Positions 1 to 11,125 of a stretch of DNA of 64,000 nt are shown piece by piece. The stretch spans positions 110,727,073 to 110,791,072 of the forward strand of contig CM030363.1 in the NCBI GenBank assembly GCA_017893485.1, given 5' to 3'. A program made the position numbers and the translations under genes. Below the pieces are notes generated by a model that ran no database searches, had not been told where the DNA came from, and worked only from the letters and a program-made list of their open reading frames with translations. The first letter of the stretch is position 1. Each line of letters begins with the position of its first letter. Origin of the DNA: Hemerocallis citrina (Eukaryota > Streptophyta > Magnoliopsida > Asparagales > Asphodelaceae).

Positions 1-933
1 TTTTTCAGGGGAGTACTTACACTCTCTATTTATTTATTTATTTCTTTATTTCTTTACTTTATTTTCTTTCCTTCAAATTGGGTGGTAACACATGCCTATT
101 TTAAGTTTTTGCGCGAACATTGAGGACAATGTTCCATCTAAGTTTGGGGGTATTAGTTAGTTACATTTGGAGTCTTTTGGTTTTTTTTGGGGATAAACAA
201 TTTCTTATAAAGTAAGAGTAAGGATACTTATTTACTTTAGGATTGTTGAGTTTCATAATTCCTTACAAAATTATATGAGTCATGCGATTATACATAAAAA
301 AACAATTGTGATGCTTTTTCTGGTGATTATTCCCTTGATCTAGTCCTAAACAGAGTTTAAATAAATAGAGTAAAAATGAAAAGAATATATATATGAATAA
401 AGTCAATCTACTCCAATGTTTTGAGTGCTTAGTAACTAGGGGTATTCATCACCAATGTTTACCTTTACGTCAAACGGCAACTTGAAATATGAGTATGCGA
501 AGCACTTAAAGTTTGTGACTTGTTGAGTAACTGGGTGGATTCATCACAAATGTCTTGCACTCGCGTCAAAAGGCAAGTGACGACTTAAAGAAGAGACATA
601 AAAAAAAAAAAAAAAAAAAAACCTCTAGTTTGCTACTCGGTTTGTAGTAGAGAAAAGGGATAATCACAGATTGGGTAGTTACATATTATAACTATAATTA
701 ATTGCATGACAAGTGTGGCTGAGTTTGGAATTATGAATAGACAATTGTACTAGAGAAAGTGGGTATGCTTGTTTTTACATTATTTGCAAATTGTTTATAA
801 TTTTGATTGCAAAATTTTGATGCTTGCATAATGAGACATTTTCTTGGTACGAAGGGTTGAGACTATTATTTTCCCCTTGTTCATAATTTCACTTTTTGCT
901 TAAGGACAAGCAAAAGCTAAGTTTGGGGGTATT
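1..933 (+). mobile_element. 3' internal end of a Tat/Athila-like Ty3/gypsy element
   Basis: Non-coding stretch leading into an LTR. Two copies of the motif AAGTTTGGGGGTAT (about 140 and 919) are seen; this G-rich motif is typical of polypurine tracts of the Tat/Athila branch of plant Ty3/gypsy elements. A repeated phrase (ATTCATCAC..ATG..CGTCAAA.GGCAA) occurs near 447 and 539, and a poly-A run lies at 599-621. No gag or pol coding is seen, so only the 3' untranslated part of the element is in the window. The lineage call rests on the motif and layout, not on a protein. Confidence 0.55.
920..931 (+). other. polypurine tract (PPT) before 3' LTR
   Basis: The tract AGTTTGGGGGTA lies directly before TGATGAACTC, the proposed LTR start. 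This is where second-strand DNA synthesis would be primed. Confidence 0.6.
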
Positions 934-1120
934 TGATGAACTCAAGAATATTCACATTTAGGAGTAATAATCTTATTGCAATTAGACATTTAAATGCTCT
1001 ATATGTGGTATTTTACTCTTCTTTTCTCTTTTCCATAGGAAACAGCCTAAAAGCAGCAAACGATGCAGATTCAAGACTAATACAGACTGAGAGGATGATA
1101 CACAGAATACTGCAGAACAT

Positions 1121-1872
1121 CAGTCGACTGTTTTCCCCACACAGGCGACTGGACAGAGAAGTTGATTTTCCACAGCTGCTCGGTAACAGTCGACTTGGCT
1201 GATCAAGTGTAAAATCTTCAGACAGTCGACTGGTTACAAGACAAGACGACTGGTATGCGGCGGAGTGAAAAGATAAGATCCATCCGCATCTAAATCCACA
1301 TCTATCCAAACCCAGGCTATATGCGAATAACAAATCAAAGCCAGAGACTGGGGATTGGCAAGAGCACGTGGTTAGCAGATAAGGAAGAAAAGAAGAAAAG
1401 AGAAAGAAATAAAACGTAGATCAAATAAGGGAAGAATTAAATAAAAAGAAGAGGACCTTTCTATAAAAGAAAAGTGCAAACCCTAATTCTCTAGCGGTGT
1501 TCTATAAATATCAACCAAGAGGCAAGAAAGAGAGAGGCCGGATCCATCAACAAGAAAAGCCATCTACAACAAGCATCAAAGAAGGAGAACAAGTCGACTG
1601 CTGATTGGGCTCAATTTCAACATCATACAAATCAGTGTTCTTCTGTTCTTCCTTTGAGTCTTATTTTTATTGTAGTCATGAATTCTATTTTATCAATCAA
1701 TAAAAGTTTTATTATGTGGAACTAATTTTCATAGTTGGGAAGATTGAAACCGTAGTTATGTAATGCTTATATTCTTCTGAATACTACTCTATTACTTATT
1801 GATTAAACCTGAGTGAATTGGAATAGATTTATAATAATCAAACTTGTTCAGAGTCCTAAGGGCAGTCGACTG
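1121..1872 (+). repeat. cluster of CAGTCGACTG palindromes
   Basis: The 10-bp palindrome CAGTCGACTG occurs at 1121, 1223 and 1863. One-base variants lie at 1187 (CAGTCGACTT), 1591 (AAGTCGACTG) and near 1883 (AAGTCAACTG), and diverged copies near 1142 and 1245. The same motif is clustered in three other LTRs of this window (31608-31861, 36904-37178, 60894-61050). Confidence 0.8.
1501..1510 (+). promoter_or_regulatory. TATA box of the Tat-like LTR
   Basis: TCTATAAATA, followed by a purine-rich leader. Position within the LTR fits a Pol II start for the retrotransposon transcript. Confidence 0.5.
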
Positions 1873-2549
1873 AGGTGACTGCAAGTCAACTGGTCTGAAT
1901 CTGAGATTATTAAGTTTGTGTAGTGTAGATCTGAATCTGTTAGATGAGCATATTGATACGACCCGTATCTCGTGTTCATATCTTGTAACAAGGGAATCTT
2001 TCGGGGTTCTTGGTTTAATCAACTTGAAGGATCTAGATCTGATACCAATTTCTAGAACTTCAAGTGTTTGTTCGTTTCCATTGTTCATATGCTTTCTTCA
2101 AGTGCAACTTAGTAGATACTATACTAAATACTTATGGGAAGAAACGAATTAGAGTAGATACCATGCCTAATTCTTGGCTTAGGGAAAACATAACTTTAAG
2201 GAGTAGATACCATGCCCTTAAAGGAACAAACATGAGCAATTGGAGTAGTATACAACTTAGCATTGCTGATTATAGGTGGAAATCAATACCCAACTACTTT
2301 AATAGACATTCGTGACTCAAATTGTGATGCTATTTACTTTAGATTTTTATCTCTTTCATTTCCTTTCAATCAAACTTTTAGAACAAACTCTATGATTTGC
2401 ATTTTATTTTGTTTTATCGATTAGTAAGTTAAATACTACAATCTCTGTGGGATCGACCCTTGCTTGCCGCTACGCTTCTATAAACGATTCGTATACTTGC
2501 GAGGTTTTTAAATTGTATCTAGTTTAGATCATCTAGACAGCACAACACA

Positions 2550-4533
2550 TTTCTATTTCTTTGCTTTAAGGGTGCCTATTCATATGCTATTCATATGTAA
2601 AGATAGAAAGAAATAGCTTCTCTAGAATATTCATTTGGCTAAAGCTACAAGTAATTGAAAACCATGTAAATTTTGACCAAATTTTACCTGTGAGTTTGAA
2701 TTTAATATGGTAGAATCCTACAATCCATTCATTTGCATGGTCTAGGTGTATAAAATATAAATATGAAAGATCTATGGTTTGATCATTTTGTTTTTCTTTT
2801 TCTTCTTAACAAATGAGTTCTGACAATAACCCTGCAAGCTGTTCTCGCTGATTTGTCTTCTCAGTTGCTCAATTTTTTCTTCTTCCATTCATTCATTTCT
2901 TCTGCTTGAAGAGCAATGGCATATTTTTCAAGCTATATTGAATTTGTCAGTTTCTCGTTTGTTTCTTTGTTTTATCAAATGTTCGACATTTGTTTTACAA
3001 ACCCCATGTACCTATTTGTTTCTTCCTCCCATATAGAGGTTCCTTCTCTTGTCTTTTTGATCCATCATGTATCATTTAATTTCTTTATGCTATCATTAGA
3101 ATGCGGATGCACTCTATGTAAAAGCATTTTGAGCTCTGTATTCCAAAACTTAAGAGAGACAAATAAATAATCAGCAAAGATAATAAATATTTGGAGAATA
3201 GCAATAACTATCCTAGTACTGGTCGTGCTTAATACTCCCTCCTAACTTGGGGAATAAAACTTGATCATGCTTGACTTGTTACAAAGATTTTCAAATGGTC
3301 CCTGCATAAAGATTTAGTAAAAAACATACTAAATGATTTTAAATTATAACATATGCAATAGTTATCTTTTTCTTTATCATTGTATCCCTTACATTTCATA
3401 AACGTGAATAAGATAAAACACTCACATATTTCTTTATCTAAATGGACAAAGCTTATGTGTCAATGTATGTCAAGTAGTACTCGATTAAGTGGAGAATTTA
3501 GGCAAGAGGAAGTAATTACATGATACTGCAGAATAGACATGCTTAATCCATGTTACATTGTTTTTGTATTTCTATTGTACATGATACATGCTCTAGCTAT
3601 GTTATTTATTTGTTGCCAACTCAATCTTCAGATGTTAATCTCTTGTTTTGTGCACGTTTGACTTTTTGGGCGTGAACATCTATATTTAGGAGTGAAGGCT
3701 GACTAGTGTTTTGATGCTTGAATTTTATCTAGAAAAGTTTCACCCAATCCTTATAGAAGTTACATAGCTTTACTCTGTTGAGCCTTTAAATGCCAGTCCC
3801 ACGAGGGGGAGGGGGGGGGGAGGGGTGTTCGGGACCTTTAAAAGTATGTTGGTAGCTTGCAAATACAATTTTTATTTGCATTTGCAAGAGGAAACTTCAA
3901 ATTTCCCTCCAAAACTTTAGACCATTATCTAAAGCAACAATATCTTTCCATCTATTATATACAAGAAGTTAATAAATCTGAGCGAAGGAGAATGATACCT
4001 TTACAACAATCTATTATAACGATCTTTGTGCAGTATATACTGTGGGAAAATCTCCATCAAACTATATGAATCTGTATTAGAACTTTAGAAGGGAGAGATG
4101 TGATTATGGTTCATCAAGTGGTGCAACTAATGTAATGTGGGGGAGGTGACCAATAACATTATCGTTATGATATTGCAATAACATTTTGCAATAATATTTT
4201 CAAAATGTTATCCTATTCAGATAGTTACAATCCAGTCTGAACACAAAAATTATAGGTTAAAGAAAGAAAGTGTTGATCATGAATTGTGAAAAGTGCAATG
4301 GAAACCGCTAATGATGATAGTTGAGAATAGTGATAACATTGCAGTTAGTGGAAAGAAGAGAACTACAAATAGACCTAAATGGACTACTGTTGATGTGGTT
4401 AAGAACTGTTGCTGCTAATTTCGGTGTGGGACATAAATTAGATTCATTATTTTTCTGTTATGCTGCATGCTTAATTGGATTTATACTTTATTTATCTGTA
4501 ACAATTTAATTATAAGTTTTGTTTTACTTATAG
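2550..4533. other. no recognisable gene; probable interior of CACTA A
   Basis: AT-rich DNA without a protein I recognise. It lies between the LTR and the first clear tnpA-like exon, so it is probably the 5' interior of CACTA A. A poly-G run is at about 3804-3825. A short stretch near 4320-4410 (reading GKKRTTNRPKW) could be a degenerate upstream exon of the tnpA-like gene. I did not find the CACTACAAG left end of element A here. Confidence 0.4.
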
Positions 4534-6171
4534 ATGTGGAACCTAAACGGTTGAGAGGCCCAACAAGAATGTTAGATGTGTGGGACATGGAAGATGGTGA
4601 TTACATAATTGTTAATTTAGACAAGTACGGTCGACCTGTTAGTGAGGAAGGGACAACTCTTACTCGTTTCCTAGGCAGTATGGCTCGAAGGCATCAATAT
4701 GCTCCCATCAGCTACAAATCCTGGAAAGACATGCCAAAGGAGGACAAAGATGCGATGCTGGGAATAATAGAGGTATTATAATTATATACTTAAATTATAT
4801 TGTATCGAAAGCTATAATATGACTAATTTTATGTTATATTTATTGAACATCTTTCTTTGTTTAGTCCAAATTTGAATTTGTTCCTCCTATAAATGACACA
4901 AAAAGAGAAATGTTGAAATCTTGAGTTGAATGAGAATTGGAGGCAATGGAAGAGCGATTTAAAGTCAATGGCATATGACCCAAGTAAAACGAAAGAAGAA
5001 GTTGCATCTGCATTACCGGATGGTAGGGTTGACCGAAATCAATATCGTGAATTGGTTCGTTATTGGTTTTCTGAAGAAGGTCAAGTAAGTCATATAGCAA
5101 ATAGATTCTTGCATATTATGAGTAATATTTTCACTTTGGTTTCTTCATTCATCTAATAATTTGTTGTATGAATTGTAGAAAGCAAGTAAAATTAATAGAC
5201 AGAATCGTGCTAAGTTTGAAGATCTCCATTGTATCGGTTCAAAAAGTCTCCCAAAACTGATTGGTGTAAAGATTTGTTTATATTTGTACTTTTCATTGCG
5301 TAAAATGTAATTACAAAACAAAATACATATAACTTATTTGTTTGGCTTCAGAAAAAAAAGGCAAAGGATTATCACCTCAATGTAAAGAGATTTACATTCA
5401 TACTCGGACTCGTAAAGATGGATCAATTGTCAATGAGAAGGCTGCTAGATTGATTGTAAGATTTGTTTTCATCCATCCCTATTTAGTTCTCACGCGACAC
5501 TCTTAAAATACCTAAAGTTTTCTGAAAACGATCTAGTTTTGTTTAGTTGCTACTGCCGATCTTCATAAGCTTTTTTGCTTCCCAGCTGGTTTACTATGCA
5601 AATGAGAAGGGAGTTTTCCAATAATTATTTCAAGATATTACTGTGATTTTAGTTGTCTCTTTAATATTTTTAATATTTTAGGAAGAACTAAACAAACACA
5701 ATAATGAGGTTGGAACATCTCAATCAGCCCAAAATACACAAAGTCATATGCCTTGGAAGGATGACACATATTTCCAAGTACAAGGACCTGAAAAGAGAGG
5801 ACGTGTGCGTTGTATGGGCAAGATTCCTAAGCCTAAAAAACAGAAGGTTTCTTTGTCTGAAAATCAAGAGTTACGTAATAGAGTTAAGCAAGTGGAAAGC
5901 CTGACAAATGTTCTGTCGTTGATTCATAATCAATTTTCTGGAGAAGATGTGAATGACATTTTACAGGCTGCAAGACAGGTATATTATAATTTACTCTTGG
6001 AGTTCATATATCAACGTTATGTTTTGTATGAGATATTTTTGTATTTATTACTGATTTTCCATATGCTTAATTCTAATGTATTGCATTTGTAATGTCTTTT
6101 TTTTATGTTGCTCTATCTGTTTTTGTTTGAGAGATACATTTTTTTCTCTAATGAATGATGGAAATATCTGT

Positions 6172-6174
6172 TAA
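6172..6174. repeat. target-site duplication of CACTA D, left (TAA)
   Basis: TAA precedes CACTACAAC at 6175 and TAA follows ..GTTGTAGTG at 17405. Three-bp duplications are characteristic of CACTA transposons. Confidence 0.85.
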
Positions 6175-6725
6175 CACTACAACACAGAAGTTATTCGCCG
6201 GCGTTTTTTTAGACCTACACCGGCGGTTTTTTACGCCGGTGAAATATTCACCGGTGTTTTTATAAACGCCGGTACAAATGCCGCCGAATCGAGCGTCGCG
6301 GAAAGATAGGTGTATTCACCGGCGTTTCTGCTGGACGCCGGTATATCTTGAAAATACACCGGCGGCCAGACAAATGCCAGTATATGCGAATTTCTGAGTG
6401 TTGTTCTTTCCCCCAATATAAATTCACCAGCGGTCACATACCGCCGGTATATATCTTTCACCGGCGATTGTCGAAATGCCGGTATATGTCTAATATTTAC
6501 CGGCGGTCATAGAACGCCGATGTATGCTTGTTTCTGAGCGCCCTTATTTCCCTAATTACAATCACCGGCGTGTTATAAAACGCCGGTATATAGATATTCA
6601 CCGGCGTTTTATGACACGCCGCTATAGATATATGGGTATACCGGCATGCGTGGAAATGCCTCCCTAACGAAATTTTCAACTAAACAATTAGATACACCGG
6701 CGTTCAATGAAACGCCAGTGTATGC
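6175..6725. repeat. left subterminal repeat region of CACTA D
   Basis: Starts with the TIR and holds more than ten copies, in both orientations, of an 8-12 bp unit around CACCGGCG, CGCCGGTATA and diverged forms (for example near 6196, 6230, 6319, 6361, 6500, 6567, 6600, 6696). In En/Spm such motifs are the binding sites of the tnpA-type protein. Confidence 0.85.
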
Positions 6726-7179
6726 CCGTTGGTTTTTCCTGCTCCAATTTTTCATTCGATTTCAATTCACAATTTCATTTAAAAAACCTGTAAACTAATT
6801 CACAACTGATTCAACCAATTTCAGGCATATTAATGCGCAAATCACAACCAAACACAAGAATTAATTAAGATAATAAAGTTTCACACATAGTCCATTAATC
6901 GTCCAAATTCATCGCAAAATTAACACAGTGTCATAATTAACAAATACAGTAATTAACATCCCAAATATCTCAACAATTACTTAAAACAACAATCCAGAAC
7001 ATAACAACAACAAGGACAACATAACAACAACAACTAGAGTAGGCCGACCACAGATCCACACCCCTCGAGTAGCTTTAGTGCTGATCATCAGAATTTCCTT
7101 CATCTGGGTGACCGCTCTATGAAAAAGAAAACAATAATTTAGTTCAACAGGAAACCAAATATAAGAAAAATAAGAAAAA

Positions 7180-7480
7180 TAAGAAGGGGCTCATATCAAG
7201 TGTAGTTTTAAGGAACTATCATCGTGGAAGGAAACCAAATATAGAAGCCAGAAATGGAAACAGAGAATGGTAGAGAATGAGGATACACCAGGCTAACATA
7301 GCGGCATTTTCCTCATCTCTCTCTCATCCCTTCTTTCCCTTCAGCACACGCACACAAAGAGACATCAGCAACAACAGCAAGAGCGACAAGAACAACAATA
7401 ATAATAAATTATTATAAACGAGATGTCTCTATATGGGTTTCTAGATCTCCACTCGAGCCCTCTCTTTCTAATCACAGCCC
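7180..7480. repeat. dispersed ~300-bp internal repeat, copy 1
   Basis: A block running from GGCTCATATCAAGTG through AACATAGCGGCATTTTCC to a purine/CAACAA-rich end and CACTCGAGCCC. Two further copies lie near 9540-9840 and 10250-10570. All are inside CACTA D and in the same orientation. Function unknown. Confidence 0.7.
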
Positions 7481-7556
7481 AATTAAGAACATAGACGACA
7501 GCCACTAAACAATTCAATCACAGCCCAATCAAAATTTGCCATCCTGGATCTTAAAT

Positions 7557-9386
7557 CTTCAGATGCATGAATTCAGCTTCTTTAACAGTAAAAGAAAATG
7601 AAAATTTCCAGTATCTAAGCATATATGTTTCTCTATTAATTCTTCATCCCAACTAAATCATGATGTTTGTGGCTCCAAAATAAACCTGCACAAGGTTTGT
7701 TCAGCCCAATTCTTGTACAGATTTGGAGGATTTTGGTATACAACCAGCATCCTTAGTTGACAGTTAACCCATTTTGGTTAAAAAATCATGCTAAGATGAC
7801 AATCAGATGCATGAATTCAATTTCTTTAATAGTAAAAGAAAATGAAAATTTCCAGTATCTAAGCATATATGTTTCTCCATTAATTCTTCATCCCAACTAA
7901 ACCATGATGTTTGTGGCTCCAAAAGAAACCTGCACAAGATTTGTTCAACCCAATTCTTGTACAGATTTGGAGGATTTTGGTATACATACAGCATCCTTAG
8001 TTGACAATGAACCCATTTTGGTAAAAAAATCATGCTAAGATGACAATCAGATGCTTGCGATCAGTTTCTTTAACAGTAAAAGGAAATGAAAATTTCCAAT
8101 ATCTAAGCATATATGTTTCTCTATTAATTCTTCATCCCAACTAAATCATGATGTTTGTGGCTCCAAAATAAACCTGCACAAGGTTTGTTCAGCCCAATTC
8201 TTTTACAGATTTGGAGGATTTTGGTATACAGCCAGCATCCTTAGTTGACAGTTACCCCATTTTGGTTAAAAAATCATGCTAAGATGACAATCAGATGCAT
8301 GAATTCAGCTTCCTTAATAGTAAAATAAAATGAAAATTTCCAGTATCTAAGCATATATGTTTCTCCATTAATTCTTCATCCTAACTAAATCATGATGTTT
8401 GTGGCTCCAAAAGAAACCTGCACAAGGTTTGTTTAGCCCAATTCTTGTACAGATTTGGAGGATTTTGGTATACATACAGCATCCTTAGTTGACAGTGAAC
8501 CCATTTTGGTAAAAAAATCATGCTAAGATGACAATCAGATGCATGCGATCAGTTTCTTTAACAGTAAAAGAAAATGAAAATTTCCCGTATTTAAGCATAT
8601 ATGTTTGTCTATTAATTCTTCATCCCAACTAAATCATGATGTTTGTGGCTCCTAAAGAAACCTGCACAAGGTTTGTTCAGCCCAATTCTTGTACAGATTT
8701 GGAGGATTTTGGTATACAGCCAGAATCCTTAGTTGACAGTCAACCCATTTTGGTAAAAAAATCATGCTAAGATGACAATCAGATGCATTTATTCAGCTTC
8801 TTTAATAGTAAAAGAAAATGAAAATTTCCAGTATCTAAGCATATATGTTTGTCCATTAATTCTTCATCCCAACTAAATCATGATGTTTGTGGCTCCAAAA
8901 GAAACATGCACAAGGTTTGTTCAGCCCAATTCTTGTACAGATTTAGAGGATTTTGGTATACATACAGCATCCTTTGTTGACAGTGAACCCATTTTGGTAA
9001 AAAAATCATGCTAAGATGACAATTAGATGCATGAATTCAGTTTCTTTAACAGTAAAAGGAAATGAAAATTTCCAGTATCTAAGCATATATGTTTCTCTCT
9101 TAATTCTTCATCCCAACTAAACCATTGATGTTTGTGGCTCCAAAATAAACCTGCACAAGGTTTGTTCTGCCCTATTCTTGTACAGATTTGGAAGATTTTG
9201 GTATACATACAGCATCCTTAGTTGATAGTGAACCCATTTTGGTAAAAAAATCATGCTAAGAAGGCAATCGAATGCATGAACTCAGCTTCTTTAACAGTAA
9301 AAGAAAATGAAAATTTCCAGTATCTAAGCATATATGTTTCTCTATTATTTCTTCATCCCAACTAAATCATGATGTTTGTGGCTCAA
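7557..9386. repeat. tandem array of a 244-bp unit, ~7.5 copies
   Basis: The phrase AATCAGATGCA (or a close variant) recurs at about 7557, 7801, 8045, 8289, 8533, 8777, 9021 and 9266, a period of 243-245 bp. Each unit contains CTAAGCATATATGTTT, CATGATGTTTGTGGC, ACCTGCACAAGGTTTG and ATCATGCTAAGATGAC. Alternating variants (GAATTCAGC versus GCGATCAGT) hint at an older two-unit period. Small minus-strand ORFs of about 60-76 codons recur because the repeat recurs; they are not genes. Confidence 0.93.
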
Positions 9387-9539
9387 AGAAGATTTTAGAT
9401 CTAGGATGACAAATTTTGATTGGGCTTTGAATGGAGTTTCTAGTCACAGATCGATTCTTCGTAGTCCGACTTTCTAAAGGAAATGCCATTTGGAAGTATG
9501 CGGGTACATGTTTGTTGGATAACCAAAACTCCCATTTTT

Positions 9540-9840
9540 ATTGAAGAAAAATAAGAATAGGGCTTATATCAAGTGTTGTTTTAAGGACCTGTCATCATGG
9601 AAGGAAACCAAATATAGAAGCCAGAAAGAGGAATGGTAGAGAATGAGGATACACCAGGCTAACATAGCGGCATTTTCCTCATCTCTCTATCATCCCTGCT
9701 TTCTCTTCAACAAACGCACATAAAGAGACATCAGCAACAACAGCAAGAGGGACAAGAACAACAATAATAATAAATTATTATGAACGAGATGTCTCTATAT
9801 GGGTTTCCAGATCTCCACTCGAGCCCTCTCTTTCTAATCA
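9540..9840. repeat. dispersed ~300-bp internal repeat, copy 2
   Basis: Same block as at 7180-7480, including AACATAGCGGCATTTTCC and the CACTCGAGCCC end, with point differences and small indels. Confidence 0.7.
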
Positions 9841-9904
9841 CAGCCCAATTAAGAACACTTGTTGATAGTCACTAAAAAATCCAATCACAGCCCAATCAAA
9901 ATTT

Positions 9905-10115
9905 GTGATCCTGGATCTAGAAACATATATGCTTAGATACTGCAAATTTTCATTTTCTTTTACTGTTAAAGAAGCTGAATTCATGCATCTGATTGTCATC
10001 TTAGCATGATTTTTTACCAAAATTGGTTCACTGTCAACTAAGGATGCTAGCTGTATACCAAAATCCTCCAAATCTGTACAAGAATTGGGCGGAACAAACA
10101 TGTGTGCAGGTCATA
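9905..10115. repeat. inverted single copy of the 244-bp unit
   Basis: The segment reads as the reverse complement of most of a 244-bp unit (AAACATATATGCTTAG, TGCATCTGATTGTCATC, TTGTACAAGAATTGG in reverse order). It lies between the two direct copies of the dispersed block, so at least one inversion or rejoining event happened inside CACTA D. Confidence 0.8.
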
Positions 10116-10249
10116 GAATGTCATCTAAGCATGCTATATGCCAAAGTGGGGTTGGTCATAGAATGCATGAACGACACGTATTAGTGTTTGTGAGTATGCA
10201 GTGGGGTGCAGCTATGATCACTAGTTGGATCACCAAAACTCCCAATTTT

Positions 10250-10570
10250 ATTGAAGAACAATAAGAAAATGGCTCATATCAAGTGTAGTTTTACGGAACT
10301 GTCATCGTGGAAGGAAACCAATTTAATATAGAAGCCATAATGGAGCCAGAAAGAGGAATGGTAGAGAATGAGGATATACCAGGCTAACATAGCGGCATTT
10401 TCCTCAACTCTTTCTCATCCCTTCTTTCTCTTCAACACACGCACACAACAAGAGGGGGTTGGTCCAACAATAATAATAGATTATAATAAACGAGATGTCT
10501 CTATATGGATTTCCAGATCTCCACTCGAGCCCTTTCTTTCTAATCACAGCCCAATTAAGAAACATAGACG
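10250..10570. repeat. dispersed ~300-bp internal repeat, copy 3
   Basis: Third copy of the block, shortened in the CAACAA-rich part. It abuts the Transposase_24-like exon, suggesting that the rest of that gene was replaced by repeat DNA. Confidence 0.65.
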
Positions 10571-10661
10571 ACAGCCACAATGCAGACTCACAAACACTAA
10601 TACGTGTCTTTCATGCATTCAAAATTATAATATCTTCAAAATTACCAATTTAAAGACTTAC

Positions 10662-10825
10662 CGATGGAATTATCCGTGGGTTCCTTGCTATTACCCCAAT
10701 AAAGAATGAGAATTTGCTTGCATTATCACCAACCGGTTGCCCGACACCGTTTTCCTCCACCACAATCCTTTCGTCATTCTTAAGTTTCCATATGCCCGTC
10801 ATCTTAGTTCGCCCTCGATGTTTTT
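10662..10825 (-). pseudogene. tnpA-like (Transposase_24 type) exon of CACTA D, partial
   Basis: Minus strand reads HRGRTKMTGIWKLKND, then a VGQPVGDNASKF motif and GVIARNPRIIPS, ending at a GTAAG donor (10661-10657). The RGRTKM..IW start and the GQPVG motif match the beginning of plant Transposase_24 proteins and parallel the KYGRPV exon of element A. An in-frame stop precedes HRGR, and no downstream exon is found, because the 244-bp and ~300-bp repeats follow. This is a remnant of the element's second gene, downstream of the TNP2 gene on the same strand. Assignment is by motif. Confidence 0.6.
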
Positions 10826-11125
10826 AGACAGTGGGCGGCGTGCTACCCTCCCCCTTCTCTGTTTGACTGCCACTATTATCTAGGATTAACAAACCAACAT
10901 AATTACAAAAAATTAAAAAAGTGAGATTTGTAACAAATTCAACTACAATGACACTAAGCATTGTTTAATGTAAATGACACTAAGCAGTAGAAAATAGAAA
11001 GATAATTAAACCAATTATTAAATTTACAAACAACATGTTTGGAATTACAAGATATCATATTACAACAAGATTTAAGATACGAAAATTACAGGACATATAA
11101 TATTGAGCTATGAAAATCAAGTAAA

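Larger units (their letters stand above)
934..2549 (+). mobile_element. LTR of Tat/Athila-like element
   Basis: Begins TGATGAAC just after the PPT and appears to end ..CACAACACA near 2549, about 1.6 kb. A TATA box (TCTATAAATA, 1501-1510) sits mid-LTR as expected for a U3/R boundary. The end region (CTCTGTGGGATCGACCC ... ACTTGCGAGG) has the look of the U5 end of Tat-type LTRs. The right border is inferred, because no second LTR or target-site duplication is in the window to confirm it. The small ORFs inside it are not genes. Confidence 0.6.

Noticed and set aside
933..1333. ORFs on both strands over the Tat-like LTR start
   Set aside because: They overlap the LTR and palindrome cluster and read through repeats only.
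2916..3170. 84-codon ORF as a gene
   Set aside because: AT-rich, no domain, no conserved context.
7803..9208. Recurring 61-76 codon minus-strand ORFs
   Set aside because: They are the same frame read in successive 244-bp repeat units.
7557..9386. CRISPR array
   Set aside because: The 244-bp period has no short-repeat/unique-spacer structure; it is a tandem repeat in a plant transposon.
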